Assembly (NCBI GenBank): GCA_020633125.1 | Contig: JACKEH010000005.1 | Coordinates: 128,074-192,073, forward strand | Source: Sandaracinus sp. | Lineage (GTDB): Bacteria > Myxococcota_A > Polyangia > Polyangiales > Houyiibacteriaceae | Length of the DNA stretch: 64,000 bases | Reading direction: 5' to 3' | Shown here: in pieces, positions 46,287 through 54,394 of the stretch | How positions within the stretch are numbered: the first letter of the stretch is position 1 | Layout: each line of letters starts with the position of its first letter | Program-made: the position numbers and the translations under genes | Notes under the pieces: model-generated | The model's database searches: none | Told to the model about the DNA's origin: nothing | The model's input: only the letters and a program-made list of their open reading frames with translations

Positions 46287-47645
46287 ATGGTGGAGAGCCT
46301 CTTGAAGAACTCATCCTTGCTCGTGCTCGTCCTTGCGCTCGGCGCCGCGCTTCCGGTGCGTGCGCAGACGGAAGACGCCCCGGCGGACTCGACTTCGGCG
46401 GACTCGGCTGGACCGGCGGTGGCGGCTGAAGGCCTCGCGGAGCCGGAACCCGAGGTCTCGGACTCGGAGTCCGAGGAGTCTGGAACGGCGCTCGGCCAAG
46501 CGGCCCCCAGCAACCCCTCGGTCGACGAGGACCTGCAGGACGCGGCCCGCGAAGGCGAGCCTGCGGCCGCCGCGACCACGCCGCGCGACCGCGAGGTCAC
46601 CGACGAGGACAACGGCGAGCCTTCGACCGCCGACCGTCTCGCGCAGGCCGTTCCGGTCGCCGGTGTGCCCTGGTCGATGCCCTTGAGCTTCGCGACCACG
46701 GTCACGGCGAACACCTTCAGCAAGAACGCGCAGCCGACCTACGACCCTTACCATCAGATGTCGTTGCTGGCGGGTTTCCGCTGGCGTTTCGACAGCTTGC
46801 TCCTCGGCATTCAGCAGGGCGTCAACTTCGAGACGACCGCGCACCAGGCTTCGATCAACTCGTCGATCACGACGTATGCGCGAGAGCTTCAGTGGACGGA
46901 CACCCGCCTCGACGCGACGTACACGCTCCCGTGGCGACCCCTCAGCCTCGGCATCACGACCCAGCTCGCGCTCTTCCTCCCGACCTCGAAGTTCAGCCGC
47001 GCCTCGGGCCGTGTGCTCGGCATCAGCCCGTTGCTCTTCCTCTCGGAAGCGTTTCCGGTGATGGAGGGTCTCGTGGTGCAGGGCGCTTGGCGCTACACCG
47101 GCTGGACCGGCAACGTGCACGCGGTGGAAGACCCCAATCCGAACCTCTGTCTCTCCGGCGAGTCCGAGGATGGCCAGCAGGCGCTTCGCCGCTGCAACAC
47201 GGGCGCAAACCCGGTCCGGCATCAGAACTCGGCGACCATCGGTTTGACGATTCTTCCGCTTCCCGGACTTGCCTTCTCGCTCTCGTATGGTGGTTTGTGG
47301 TTCCGAGTGGTTCGACCCGGACCCGCGGACTACTCGACCGTAGCCGGCACGACGACGCTCCCGGCGAGCACCCAGACCAACCGCCGCATCTTCCACAACT
47401 TCAGCGCGAGCGTGAGCTACGACATCACGTCCTACCTCACCGTCGGCCTGTCCTACGGAACGTTCACGCAGTGGTTCGACACGGACACTGGCGTGCGGAA
47501 CCCGTTCTACAACGTCGACAGCAACATCGCGGTCAACGTCCAGTTCCGCCCCGACTTCTTGGCCACCGAGCTTCGCGCCAATCGCGAGCGCGAGGCCGCC
47601 GCGGAGACCGCACGTCGCCACGCGCGCATGAACGGCACGTTCTGA
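46287..47645 (+). CDS. Outer-membrane beta-barrel protein
   Basis: A 452-residue protein with a Sec signal peptide (MVESLLKNSSLLVLVLALGA, cleavage near VRAQ), then an acidic/Pro/Ala-rich disordered region (about 30-125), and a C-terminal beta-barrel domain with alternating hydrophobic strands (SMPLSFATTVTANTF, LLLGIQQGVNFETT, DATYTLPWRPLSLGI, NFSASVSYDITSYLTVGLSYG) characteristic of outer-membrane porin-like barrels. The C-terminal ~20 residues form a charged tail rather than ending in the usual aromatic. Controlled by the sigma54-type promoter about 180 bases upstream. Confidence 0.82.
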   Translation: MVESLLKNSSLLVLVLALGAALPVRAQTEDAPADSTSADSAGPAVAAEGLAEPEPEVSDSESEESGTALGQAAPSNPSVDEDLQDAAREGEPAAAATTPRDREVTDEDNGEPSTADRLAQAVPVAGVPWSMPLSFATTVTANTFSKNAQPTYDPYHQMSLLAGFRWRFDSLLLGIQQGVNFETTAHQASINSSITTYARELQWTDTRLDATYTLPWRPLSLGITTQLALFLPTSKFSRASGRVLGISPLLFLSEAFPVMEGLVVQGAWRYTGWTGNVHAVEDPNPNLCLSGESEDGQQALRRCNTGANPVRHQNSATIGLTILPLPGLAFSLSYGGLWFRVVRPGPADYSTVAGTTTLPASTQTNRRIFHNFSASVSYDITSYLTVGLSYGTFTQWFDTDTGVRNPFYNVDSNIAVNVQFRPDFLATELRANREREAAAETARRHARMNGTF

Positions 47646-47662
47646 ACGCGGTCGTCGCAACG

Positions 47663-47690
47663 AAAAAGGCCCGCTTCGGCGGGCCTTTTT
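47663..47690 (+). terminator. Rho-independent terminator
   Basis: AAAAAGGCCCGC-TTCG-GCGGGCCTTTTT: a perfect 12-bp stem with a TTCG tetraloop and U tract. It lies 17 bases after the outer-membrane protein stop and is the clearest intrinsic terminator in the window. Confidence 0.95.
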
Positions 47691-47799
47691 CGTGGGCGCG
47701 AGAGCTCGTCAGCCGGTCTGCCACGAGCCGCCAAGCGAATCGGCGCAGCCACGGTTCACGGGACGTGGAAGCCGCGCCCCGCTCTGGTAGCGTCCGGCC

Positions 47800-48387
47800 G
47801 TGGTCGAGCGGCATTTCGACGAGACGTATTATCAACGGCACTACGAAGACCCCGAGACGCGGGTCTACGATCAGCAATCGGTCGATCGCCTCGGCGACTT
47901 CGTCTGCAGCTACGTGAAGCACCTCGACATCCCGGTGCGGCGAGTGCTCGACCTCGGATGTGGCCTCGGCTTCTGGAAGCCCGTGGTGCAGCGCCATTTC
48001 CCGAAGGCGATCTACGAAGGCGTCGAGGTCAGCGAGTACCTCTGCCGTCGCTTCGGCTGGACCCAAGGTTCGATCGCGAGCTTCAAGGGCATGCCGGCCG
48101 ACCTCGTGATTTGCCAGGGCGTGTTGCAATACCTCGACGCGAAGGAAGCCGCGAAGGCGCTCAAGACCGTCGAGCGGCTCTGCCAAGGCGCGCTCTACCT
48201 CGAGGTGCTGACCAAGCGCGACTGGGAAGAGAACGTGTCGCAGGCGCGGACGGACGGGAACGTCTACCTCCGCGAAGGTCGCTGGTACCGCGACCGGCTG
48301 AAGAAGAACTTCCGCAACGGCGGCGGCGGGCTCTTCTTCCACCGGGACTCGGAGGCCGTGCTCTACGAGCTCGAGCACCTCGACTGA
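47800..48387 (+). CDS. SAM-dependent methyltransferase
   Basis: A 195-residue class I methyltransferase from a GTG start. The SAM-binding motif is RVLDLGCGLGFWKP (motif I, about 48-61). It is followed by an acidic strand (YEGVEVSEYL), then the DLVICQGVLQYLD segment (motif IV-like). Short for the family, it appears to be only the core Rossmann domain with a small C-terminal extension, so it may act on a small molecule. No partner is indicated. Confidence 0.88.
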   Translation: MVERHFDETYYQRHYEDPETRVYDQQSVDRLGDFVCSYVKHLDIPVRRVLDLGCGLGFWKPVVQRHFPKAIYEGVEVSEYLCRRFGWTQGSIASFKGMPADLVICQGVLQYLDAKEAAKALKTVERLCQGALYLEVLTKRDWEENVSQARTDGNVYLREGRWYRDRLKKNFRNGGGGLFFHRDSEAVLYELEHLD

Positions 48388-48400
48388 GAGCGCCCACCAC

Positions 48401-48526
48401 TTGCACGGATCGCTATCCGTGGGTTGTGGCGCTCGGTGGTGGGAGGGGGCCCCAATCCGGCTTTGCCGGTTGGGGAGGGAGCGCGCCGCTCCCTCGAGAA
48501 AAGAGAAGAGCACGAGATTCGTGCTG
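48401..48526 (-). repeat. Dispersed intergenic repeat, copy B (inverted)
   Basis: The reverse complement has the blocks 'cagcacgaat', 'ctcttctc', 'tttctcgagggagcgg', 'gcgctccctcc', 'ggggccccctcccacc' and 'ccgtgcaa' in the same order as copy A at 25833-25964. It begins 13 bases after the methyltransferase stop. Confidence 0.75.
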
Positions 48527-48567
48527 TGAGCGTGTGCGCCCACGTGGTTCGGTGGCCCGCATGAAAA

Positions 48568-48587
48568 AGCCGCCCCATGGGGCGGCT
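48568..48587 (-). terminator. Palindromic terminator of the VWA gene
   Basis: AGCCGCCCCATGGGGCGGCT is a perfect 20-base palindrome preceded on the plus strand by AAAAA, which becomes a U-run at the 3' side on the minus strand. It lies 23 bases after the stop of the VWA lipoprotein gene. Confidence 0.8.
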
Positions 48588-48609
48588 CTTTCGGCGTCGT
48601 GGGTCGAGC

Positions 48610-49701
48610 TCACTCCAGGGTGTCGGACCCGCAGAGCTCGATGGTCAGGCGGCCGTTGGCCATGTCGGTCTCGGCGCAGGTCGAGGGGCAGAGCTCGATG
48701 CGGTCCGCGACCGGAACGAAGGACCAGCCCGCACCGCACGCATCGCCCGAGCTCACCTGGGGCAGGCTGCGGGTCGTGCCGTCCGGGAAGGTCACCGTGA
48801 CGTTGAACGTGTCGGGGTCGTAGGTTCCGCCGCCCGGCGGGGGCTGCGGCAGGGCATAGGCGCAGGGGAGCGGCACACGCACCGCGACGCGCTCCGAGAG
48901 CGGCTCCACGATTTGCGACCAATCCTCCTCGCAGACCGAGAGGAAGAGGCCGCCCGTCGCCATCGAAAGGCCCATGTATTCGAAGCCGGGGCGGGTCGCG
49001 GAGTTGTCGTCCGTGAAGCACGAGCCGAAGGGGTTCGTGATCGTGACCATGACCTGCTCCGACGCGATGGAGTGCGCGGTGTAGTCACGACCGATCAAGC
49101 GGCGGAACTCCTCGTCGAAGGCCTCCCACTCGATCGCGCGGCTGTCGTCGTCGGTGACGGCGACCACGTGAACCACCGAGCCGGGCCGCATGAAGTTCCG
49201 GTAGGTCGGGTAGTTGTCGAGGACCTTCAGCAGCGGGTCCCACGAGCCGACGCGGTCCTCGATGCCGAGGTAGCGACGGGCAAACCCGCTGGGCGGGCCG
49301 GGGACATACCCGCGCTCGGCGATGAACACGACGTGCGAGTCCACGTCGGCGTCGACGATCGCGTCCCAGAAGATGCCGATGTTCTCCTGCAGGCGCGCGT
49401 TCTCGTCGATCATGCTGCCGGAGCTGTCGAACACGAAGAGGATGTCGACCGGCACGCTCGCCTCGCGCGGCGCCACCGTGCGATCGGGCGGGCAGGGGAT
49501 GAACGCGTCGGTGCCTGCGTCCGTGCCGCCGTCCTCCTCGACCGTGGCGTCCATGCCGGCGTCCGGCATCGAAGCGTCGAAGCGACCGCCATCGACACCG
49601 CCTCCGTCGACGGGTCGCGTCGAGTTCGGGATGGGCAAGCCGGTGCTCGAGCCGCAGCCGAGCAACACCGAAGAGATCAACAAGAGCCGAGCGCCACGCA
49701 T
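48610..49701 (-). CDS. VWA-domain lipoprotein
   Basis: A 363-residue lipoprotein: lipobox SVLLGC (Cys16), then an Asp/Gly/Ala-rich linker (about 25-70), then a von Willebrand factor A domain (about 84-300) with the MIDAS motif FDSSGSM (Asp92-Ser) followed by an acidic VAVTDDDSR segment. Six or so Cys residues in the last part suggest disulfide bonds outside the cytoplasm. VWA lipoproteins mediate adhesion or assembly; the myxobacterial 'CGSS...DAG' type is frequent and of unknown partner. The ATG at 49701 has a GGAGG ribosome-binding site. Confidence 0.87.
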   Translation of the reverse strand: MRGARLLLISSVLLGCGSSTGLPIPNSTRPVDGGGVDGGRFDASMPDAGMDATVEEDGGTDAGTDAFIPCPPDRTVAPREASVPVDILFVFDSSGSMIDENARLQENIGIFWDAIVDADVDSHVVFIAERGYVPGPPSGFARRYLGIEDRVGSWDPLLKVLDNYPTYRNFMRPGSVVHVVAVTDDDSRAIEWEAFDEEFRRLIGRDYTAHSIASEQVMVTITNPFGSCFTDDNSATRPGFEYMGLSMATGGLFLSVCEEDWSQIVEPLSERVAVRVPLPCAYALPQPPPGGGTYDPDTFNVTVTFPDGTTRSLPQVSSGDACGAGWSFVPVADRIELCPSTCAETDMANGRLTIELCGSDTLE

Positions 49702-49886
49702 CGCGCGACCTCCGAGCAAAGGGAATGCCAAGGATTCGTCGGGGTTTTCGCGGATTTTCGCGGTCCCGTCCACCGGACGACGTGCATTTCGTGACGGCGC
49801 GCACGCGCGCATGGAGGGATAGGTGGCCGAGCGACGTTCGCTGTTAGGCTCCGCGCGGCGCGTCGGGATGCGCAGAACGGGGTCGG

Positions 49887-51968
49887 GTGATGATGCGTGC
49901 GCGAGCGATTCGATCGCTGGAAACGGCGGTCTTCGTGGCAGCCGTGGGGCTCTTTGCGGCGTGTGGGGACGACGACGGAACGGCGCCGACGGTGGACGCC
50001 GGGATGACGGATGCGACGACGGACGACGGAGGCGCGCCGACGATCGACGTGACCCGGCCCGAGTGCGAGAACCTCGACCCGACGCATTGTTTGATGCCGT
50101 ACCCGTCGAGCCGATTCCTCGCGACCGACGAAGGCACCGAGACGGGATTTCGCGTCGCGATTCCCGCCGAGGCTTTGCCGCGAAACCAGTTCGACGAGCA
50201 GGCCGACCCGGACACCTGGAACCGCTTCGACGGCTTCAGCCCCGCGACGAGCTTGATCGCGGGCTTCGAGGGCAAGCTCGATCCGACGAACCTCGCCGCC
50301 TACGACCGAATCGCGGAGAGCCTCACCGACGATTCGCCGACGATCCTGATCGACGCGGAGACCGGCGAGCGCGTCGCGCACTTCGCCGAGATCGACGAGT
50401 GGTACAACGCCGACCCGGACACCACGACGCTCTACATGCGTCCGGCGGTGCGTCTGAAGGAGGGCCACCGCTACGTCGCCGCGCTGCGTGATTTGGTGCG
50501 GGTCGACGGAAGCGTCGTCGAGCCGAGCGCGTACTTCCGCGCGCTGCGCGACGGCGAGACGAGCGAGGTGACCGAGCTCGAGTCGCGTCGCAGCGCGTTC
50601 GAAGAGATCTTCACGACGCTCACGAACGCGGGCGTCGCGCGCGACGAGCTGATCCTGGCCTGGGACTTCCGCACCGCGTCGGGCGGCGCGCTCTACGGCG
50701 ACATGCTCGCCGCGCGTCGCGACGCGTTCGAGCGCTACGAGGCCGGCACCGAAGGCGTCGGCGATTGCACGGTCACGAGCGTCGAAGAGGACGTCAACGA
50801 TCGCATCTGGCGTCGTATTCGCGGCACGTACACGGTGCCGCTCTACATGAGCACGCCCTACGAGGGCGCGCGGACCAACCGAGGCGTGGACGGGCTGCCG
50901 GCCTACAACGGCGTCGCGCAGGCGGACTTCGAAGTGGTCGTGCCGCCGAGCGTGCGTGACCGCGTGATGCGTGGCGACGGACCGGGCGGCTTTCTGCAAT
51001 ACGGCCACGGTCTGCTCGGCGCGGCGACGCAGGTCTCGAGCGGCGGCACCACGCCCGCCTACGAGCGCGCCGAGCTCATCGGCTTCGGCACCTCGTATTG
51101 GGGGCTGAGCGAGCCCGACGAAGCGGAGATCATCACCAACGCCGTCACGAACTTCGGCAACTTCGCGATGGTCGGCGAGCGCCTCGTGCAGGGAACGATC
51201 AACTCGCTGATCCTTCAGAAGACCTTCGCGAACGGCGGCTGCTCCGAGCTCGCGGAGCTCACGATGGCGGTCGGCGAAGAGACGCGCCCGCTCGGCGACT
51301 CCGACGAGATCTACTACTACGGCATCTCGCAGGGCGGCATCATGGGCGCGACCCTCGCGGCGCTCAGCGACACGGTCGACGCGTACGTGCTGCAGGTCGG
51401 CGCGACGAACTACAGCGTGATGCTCCGCCGCTCGGTCGACTTCACGCCCTTCGAGCGAATCTTCGATCAGTGGTACCCCTCGAAGCTCGACCGCGACTGG
51501 TTCCTCGTGTCGACGCAAGCGGTCTGGGACTTGGCCGAGCCCGCGACCTTCGCGCCTCACATCCTGCGGGATGCGCTCGCGGACGACGTGGACGTGTCGG
51601 CGAAGCGCATCCTCTACCAGACCTCGCTCTACGACGCGCAGGTGCCTTCGGTGGCGTCGGACATCGCGGCGCGCACGATGGGGCTGCCTTTCTTCGGCTC
51701 GAGCGTCTACGAGCCATGGGGTGTCGGCGACGTGATCGAAGAGACCGACGGTCCGACCCCGTCGGGCTACGTCATCTACCACCTCACGAACGTCGAGCCG
51801 ATTCCCGAAGGCTCCGCGGTCGCGATCGAAGACAACGACGCGCACAACGATCTGCGTTTCACCGAGCCGATGCTTCGGCAGCTCGACGAGTTCTGTCGGC
51901 CGGACGGTCAGGTGATCGACACGTGTCCCGGCGGGAGCTGCGCGATCGAAAACCCACGCGCGGAGTGA
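49887..51968 (+). CDS. Lipase-like lipoprotein (alpha/beta hydrolase), first of tandem pair
   Basis: A 693-residue lipoprotein: lipobox FAACGDD, an Asp/Thr-rich linker (about 30-55), then a large domain beginning NLDPTHCLMPYPSSRF. The nucleophile elbow YYYGISQGGIMGATLAA holds Ser481. It is a member of a myxobacterial secreted-hydrolase family, probably lipase or esterase. It starts at GTG 49887 or the adjacent ATGs (two at 49890 and 49893). It is paralogous to the next gene, with very similar stretches (DRIWRRIRGTYTVPLYM, QGTINSLI). Divergent from the VWA gene. Confidence 0.85.
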   Translation: MMMRARAIRSLETAVFVAAVGLFAACGDDDGTAPTVDAGMTDATTDDGGAPTIDVTRPECENLDPTHCLMPYPSSRFLATDEGTETGFRVAIPAEALPRNQFDEQADPDTWNRFDGFSPATSLIAGFEGKLDPTNLAAYDRIAESLTDDSPTILIDAETGERVAHFAEIDEWYNADPDTTTLYMRPAVRLKEGHRYVAALRDLVRVDGSVVEPSAYFRALRDGETSEVTELESRRSAFEEIFTTLTNAGVARDELILAWDFRTASGGALYGDMLAARRDAFERYEAGTEGVGDCTVTSVEEDVNDRIWRRIRGTYTVPLYMSTPYEGARTNRGVDGLPAYNGVAQADFEVVVPPSVRDRVMRGDGPGGFLQYGHGLLGAATQVSSGGTTPAYERAELIGFGTSYWGLSEPDEAEIITNAVTNFGNFAMVGERLVQGTINSLILQKTFANGGCSELAELTMAVGEETRPLGDSDEIYYYGISQGGIMGATLAALSDTVDAYVLQVGATNYSVMLRRSVDFTPFERIFDQWYPSKLDRDWFLVSTQAVWDLAEPATFAPHILRDALADDVDVSAKRILYQTSLYDAQVPSVASDIAARTMGLPFFGSSVYEPWGVGDVIEETDGPTPSGYVIYHLTNVEPIPEGSAVAIEDNDAHNDLRFTEPMLRQLDEFCRPDGQVIDTCPGGSCAIENPRAE

Positions 51969-51991
51969 GCACGTCTTCGAACCGACCCGAG

Positions 51992-52018
51992 CGAGGCGCG
52001 TCCAACCGACGCGCCTCG
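51992..52018. terminator. Hairpin after first lipase-like gene
   Basis: Stem of about 11 bp, (C)GAGGCGCGTC / GACGCGCCTC(G), with a 5-base loop, 24 bases after the first lipase-like gene. A second hairpin (CCAACGAGGTG / CACCTCGTTGG, 52051-52087) follows, so transcription between the tandem paralogues may be separated. Confidence 0.75.
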
Positions 52019-52182
52019 TGTCGTTGGTGGGTCGAAGACGCCGCCTCGTTCCAACGAGGTGCCCGAGAACCCGCGCCACCTCGTTGGAAGTGAGACTCCT
52101 CGCTTTCATCAGATGCGTGCGCTCGCGACGGGGCTTGTCGCCGAGCAGGGGTCCCCCGAGAGTGACCACTCCGGAGGAACGC

Positions 52183-54270
52183 ATGCTTGGACGTAGGCTT
52201 GGATTCGCGCTTCTCGTGTCGCTGGTGAGCTGGGGGTGTGGCGACGACGACGGGACGGTGCTCGATGCGAGCGTGGACGCGCCGATGGCGGAGCCGGATG
52301 CCGGACCGGTCATCGACGTGTCGCGGCCTGAGTGTGAGAACCTCGATCCGACCCATTGTTTGATGCCTTATCCGTCGAGTCGTTTCCTCGCGGAAGACGC
52401 CACCACGGAGACGGGCTTCCGCGTTGCCATTCCCGAGGCCGCGTTCCCGCTCAATCGTGATGCCGACACGCACGCGAGCACGGATCCTTGGAATCGCTTC
52501 GACGGTTTCTCGATCAACAGCAGCCTCGTCACCGCGTTCACGGGTCGGGTCGATCCGTCCAATCTGCCGAACCACACGCGCATCGCCGCGAGCCTCGAAG
52601 ACGACTCGCCGACCGTGATCGTCGACGTGGAGACCGGCGAGCGTGTCGCGCATTTCGCGGAGCTCGACGAATGGGAGACGGTGGAATGGCTCGCGAGCGA
52701 GCCAGGCTACTCGACGCTCTACCTGCGACCGGCGGTGCCGCTGCAGTACGGGCACCGCTACGTCGCGGCCGTGCGTGGGCTTCGTCGCCTCGACGGGACC
52801 GAGGTCGAAGCGAGCCCCTACTTCCGCGCGCTCCGCGACGACGAGGACACCGACGTGGCCGAGCTCGAGGCGCGACGGGCCGCGCAGGAATCGATCTTCG
52901 CGACCCTCGCCTCGGCCGGCGTGGCGCGCGACGACCTCGTGCTCGCGTGGGATTTCCGCACCGCCTCGGCGAGCTCGGTCCAGGGGCAGCTCCTGTGGAT
53001 GCGTGAGGATGCCTTCCGCCGCTTCGACGACGAGTCGCTTCGCGGCACCCCGAACGAGCTCGGCGTGTGCACGGTGCGCACCGTCGAAGAGAACGTCAGC
53101 GGCCGCATCTGGCGCCGCATTCGCGGCACGTACACGGTGCCGCTCTACATGACGACGCCCTTCGAAGGCGCGGTGGCCTTTCGCGACGAAGACGGCAACG
53201 TCGCGTACAACGGCGTGACCGAAGCGCCCTTCGAGGTCGTGATCCCGCCGAGCGTGCACGAACGCGTGATGGCCGGAGGCGAAGGCGCGAAGATGCTGCA
53301 CTACGGGCACGGCCTGCTCGGCAGCGAAGGCCAGGTCTCGGCGGATGCCGCGCCGGTGTCGCAACGTGCGCAGATGGTCGGCTTCGGGACGCGTTTTTGG
53401 GGCCTCGGCAGCGACGACACCGCGCAGATCCTCACGTACGTCGTGACGAACTTCGGCAACATCGCGCAGCTCGGCGAGCGCTTGATGCAAGGCACCATCA
53501 ACTCGCTGATTCAGCAGAAGGCGTTCGCGACGGGGCAATGCAGCCGCATGCCGGAGCTCTTCGTCGACGTCGAAGGCGAGTCTCGGCCGCTGCACGACCC
53601 GACCGAGATGTACTACTACGGCATCTCGCAGGGCGGCATCATGGGCGCGACGCTCGCGGCGCTGAGCGACACCGTCGACGCCTACGCGCTGCAGGTCGGC
53701 GGCATCAACTACGGCATCATGCTGCGCCGCTCGGTGAACTTCCGGCCCTACGAGGCGGTCTTCAAGCTCTTCTACGAGCGAAAGCTCGACCGCGATTGGT
53801 TCGTCGTCAGCACCCAGCCGATGTGGGACCTGGCGGAGCCGGCGACCTACGTCGATCACATCCTCGGCGAGCCGCTGCCGGGCGTCGACAACTCGCGGCG
53901 CCGCATCCTCTACCAAGTCTCGCGTTACGACGCGCAGGTGCCGAACGTCACCGCCGACATGGCCGCGCGTACGATGCGGCTGCCTTGGCTTCGCAGCAGC
54001 GCGTACGAGCCGTGGGGTGTGGGCGAGTACCTCGAAGCCAGCGACGGTGGCGAAACGAGCGGGTACACCATCTTCCAGCTCGAAGGCGTCGAGCCGATCA
54101 ACGAGGGCTGCTACGCCGAGATCGCCGACAACGCCGCGCACGGCGGGCTGCGCTCGACGGAGCCGATGCTCCAGCAGTTCGAGCGTTTCGTGCAGGAAGG
54201 GGGCGTCGTCGAAGACACGTGCCCCGAGGGCAGCTGCGTGATCCCGAACGAGCGCGGCGTGATTCCGTGA
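52183..54270 (+). CDS. Lipase-like lipoprotein, second of tandem pair
   Basis: A 695-residue lipoprotein: SLVSWGCGDDDGT lipobox, then the same NLDPTHCLMPYPSSRF start and YYYGISQGGIMGATLAA nucleophile elbow (Ser482). Sequence is clearly homologous to the preceding protein from end to end, with differences concentrated in the surface segments. The pair is a tandem duplication, possibly with different substrates. The ATG at 52183 has a CCGGAGGAA ribosome-binding site. Secreted and membrane-anchored. Confidence 0.87.
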   Translation: MLGRRLGFALLVSLVSWGCGDDDGTVLDASVDAPMAEPDAGPVIDVSRPECENLDPTHCLMPYPSSRFLAEDATTETGFRVAIPEAAFPLNRDADTHASTDPWNRFDGFSINSSLVTAFTGRVDPSNLPNHTRIAASLEDDSPTVIVDVETGERVAHFAELDEWETVEWLASEPGYSTLYLRPAVPLQYGHRYVAAVRGLRRLDGTEVEASPYFRALRDDEDTDVAELEARRAAQESIFATLASAGVARDDLVLAWDFRTASASSVQGQLLWMREDAFRRFDDESLRGTPNELGVCTVRTVEENVSGRIWRRIRGTYTVPLYMTTPFEGAVAFRDEDGNVAYNGVTEAPFEVVIPPSVHERVMAGGEGAKMLHYGHGLLGSEGQVSADAAPVSQRAQMVGFGTRFWGLGSDDTAQILTYVVTNFGNIAQLGERLMQGTINSLIQQKAFATGQCSRMPELFVDVEGESRPLHDPTEMYYYGISQGGIMGATLAALSDTVDAYALQVGGINYGIMLRRSVNFRPYEAVFKLFYERKLDRDWFVVSTQPMWDLAEPATYVDHILGEPLPGVDNSRRRILYQVSRYDAQVPNVTADMAARTMRLPWLRSSAYEPWGVGEYLEASDGGETSGYTIFQLEGVEPINEGCYAEIADNAAHGGLRSTEPMLQQFERFVQEGGVVEDTCPEGSCVIPNERGVIP

Positions 54271-54394
54271 GGGGACCCCGAGGACGAACGTCACCCGAAC
54301 GCGGACGGTGAGAGGGGCTCGCATCGTGGAAAGACTCTCTTGTCCGGTTCGCGACCCCTTGCGCGCATCGAGGCGTCGCGCTTTCGTGGCGTCG

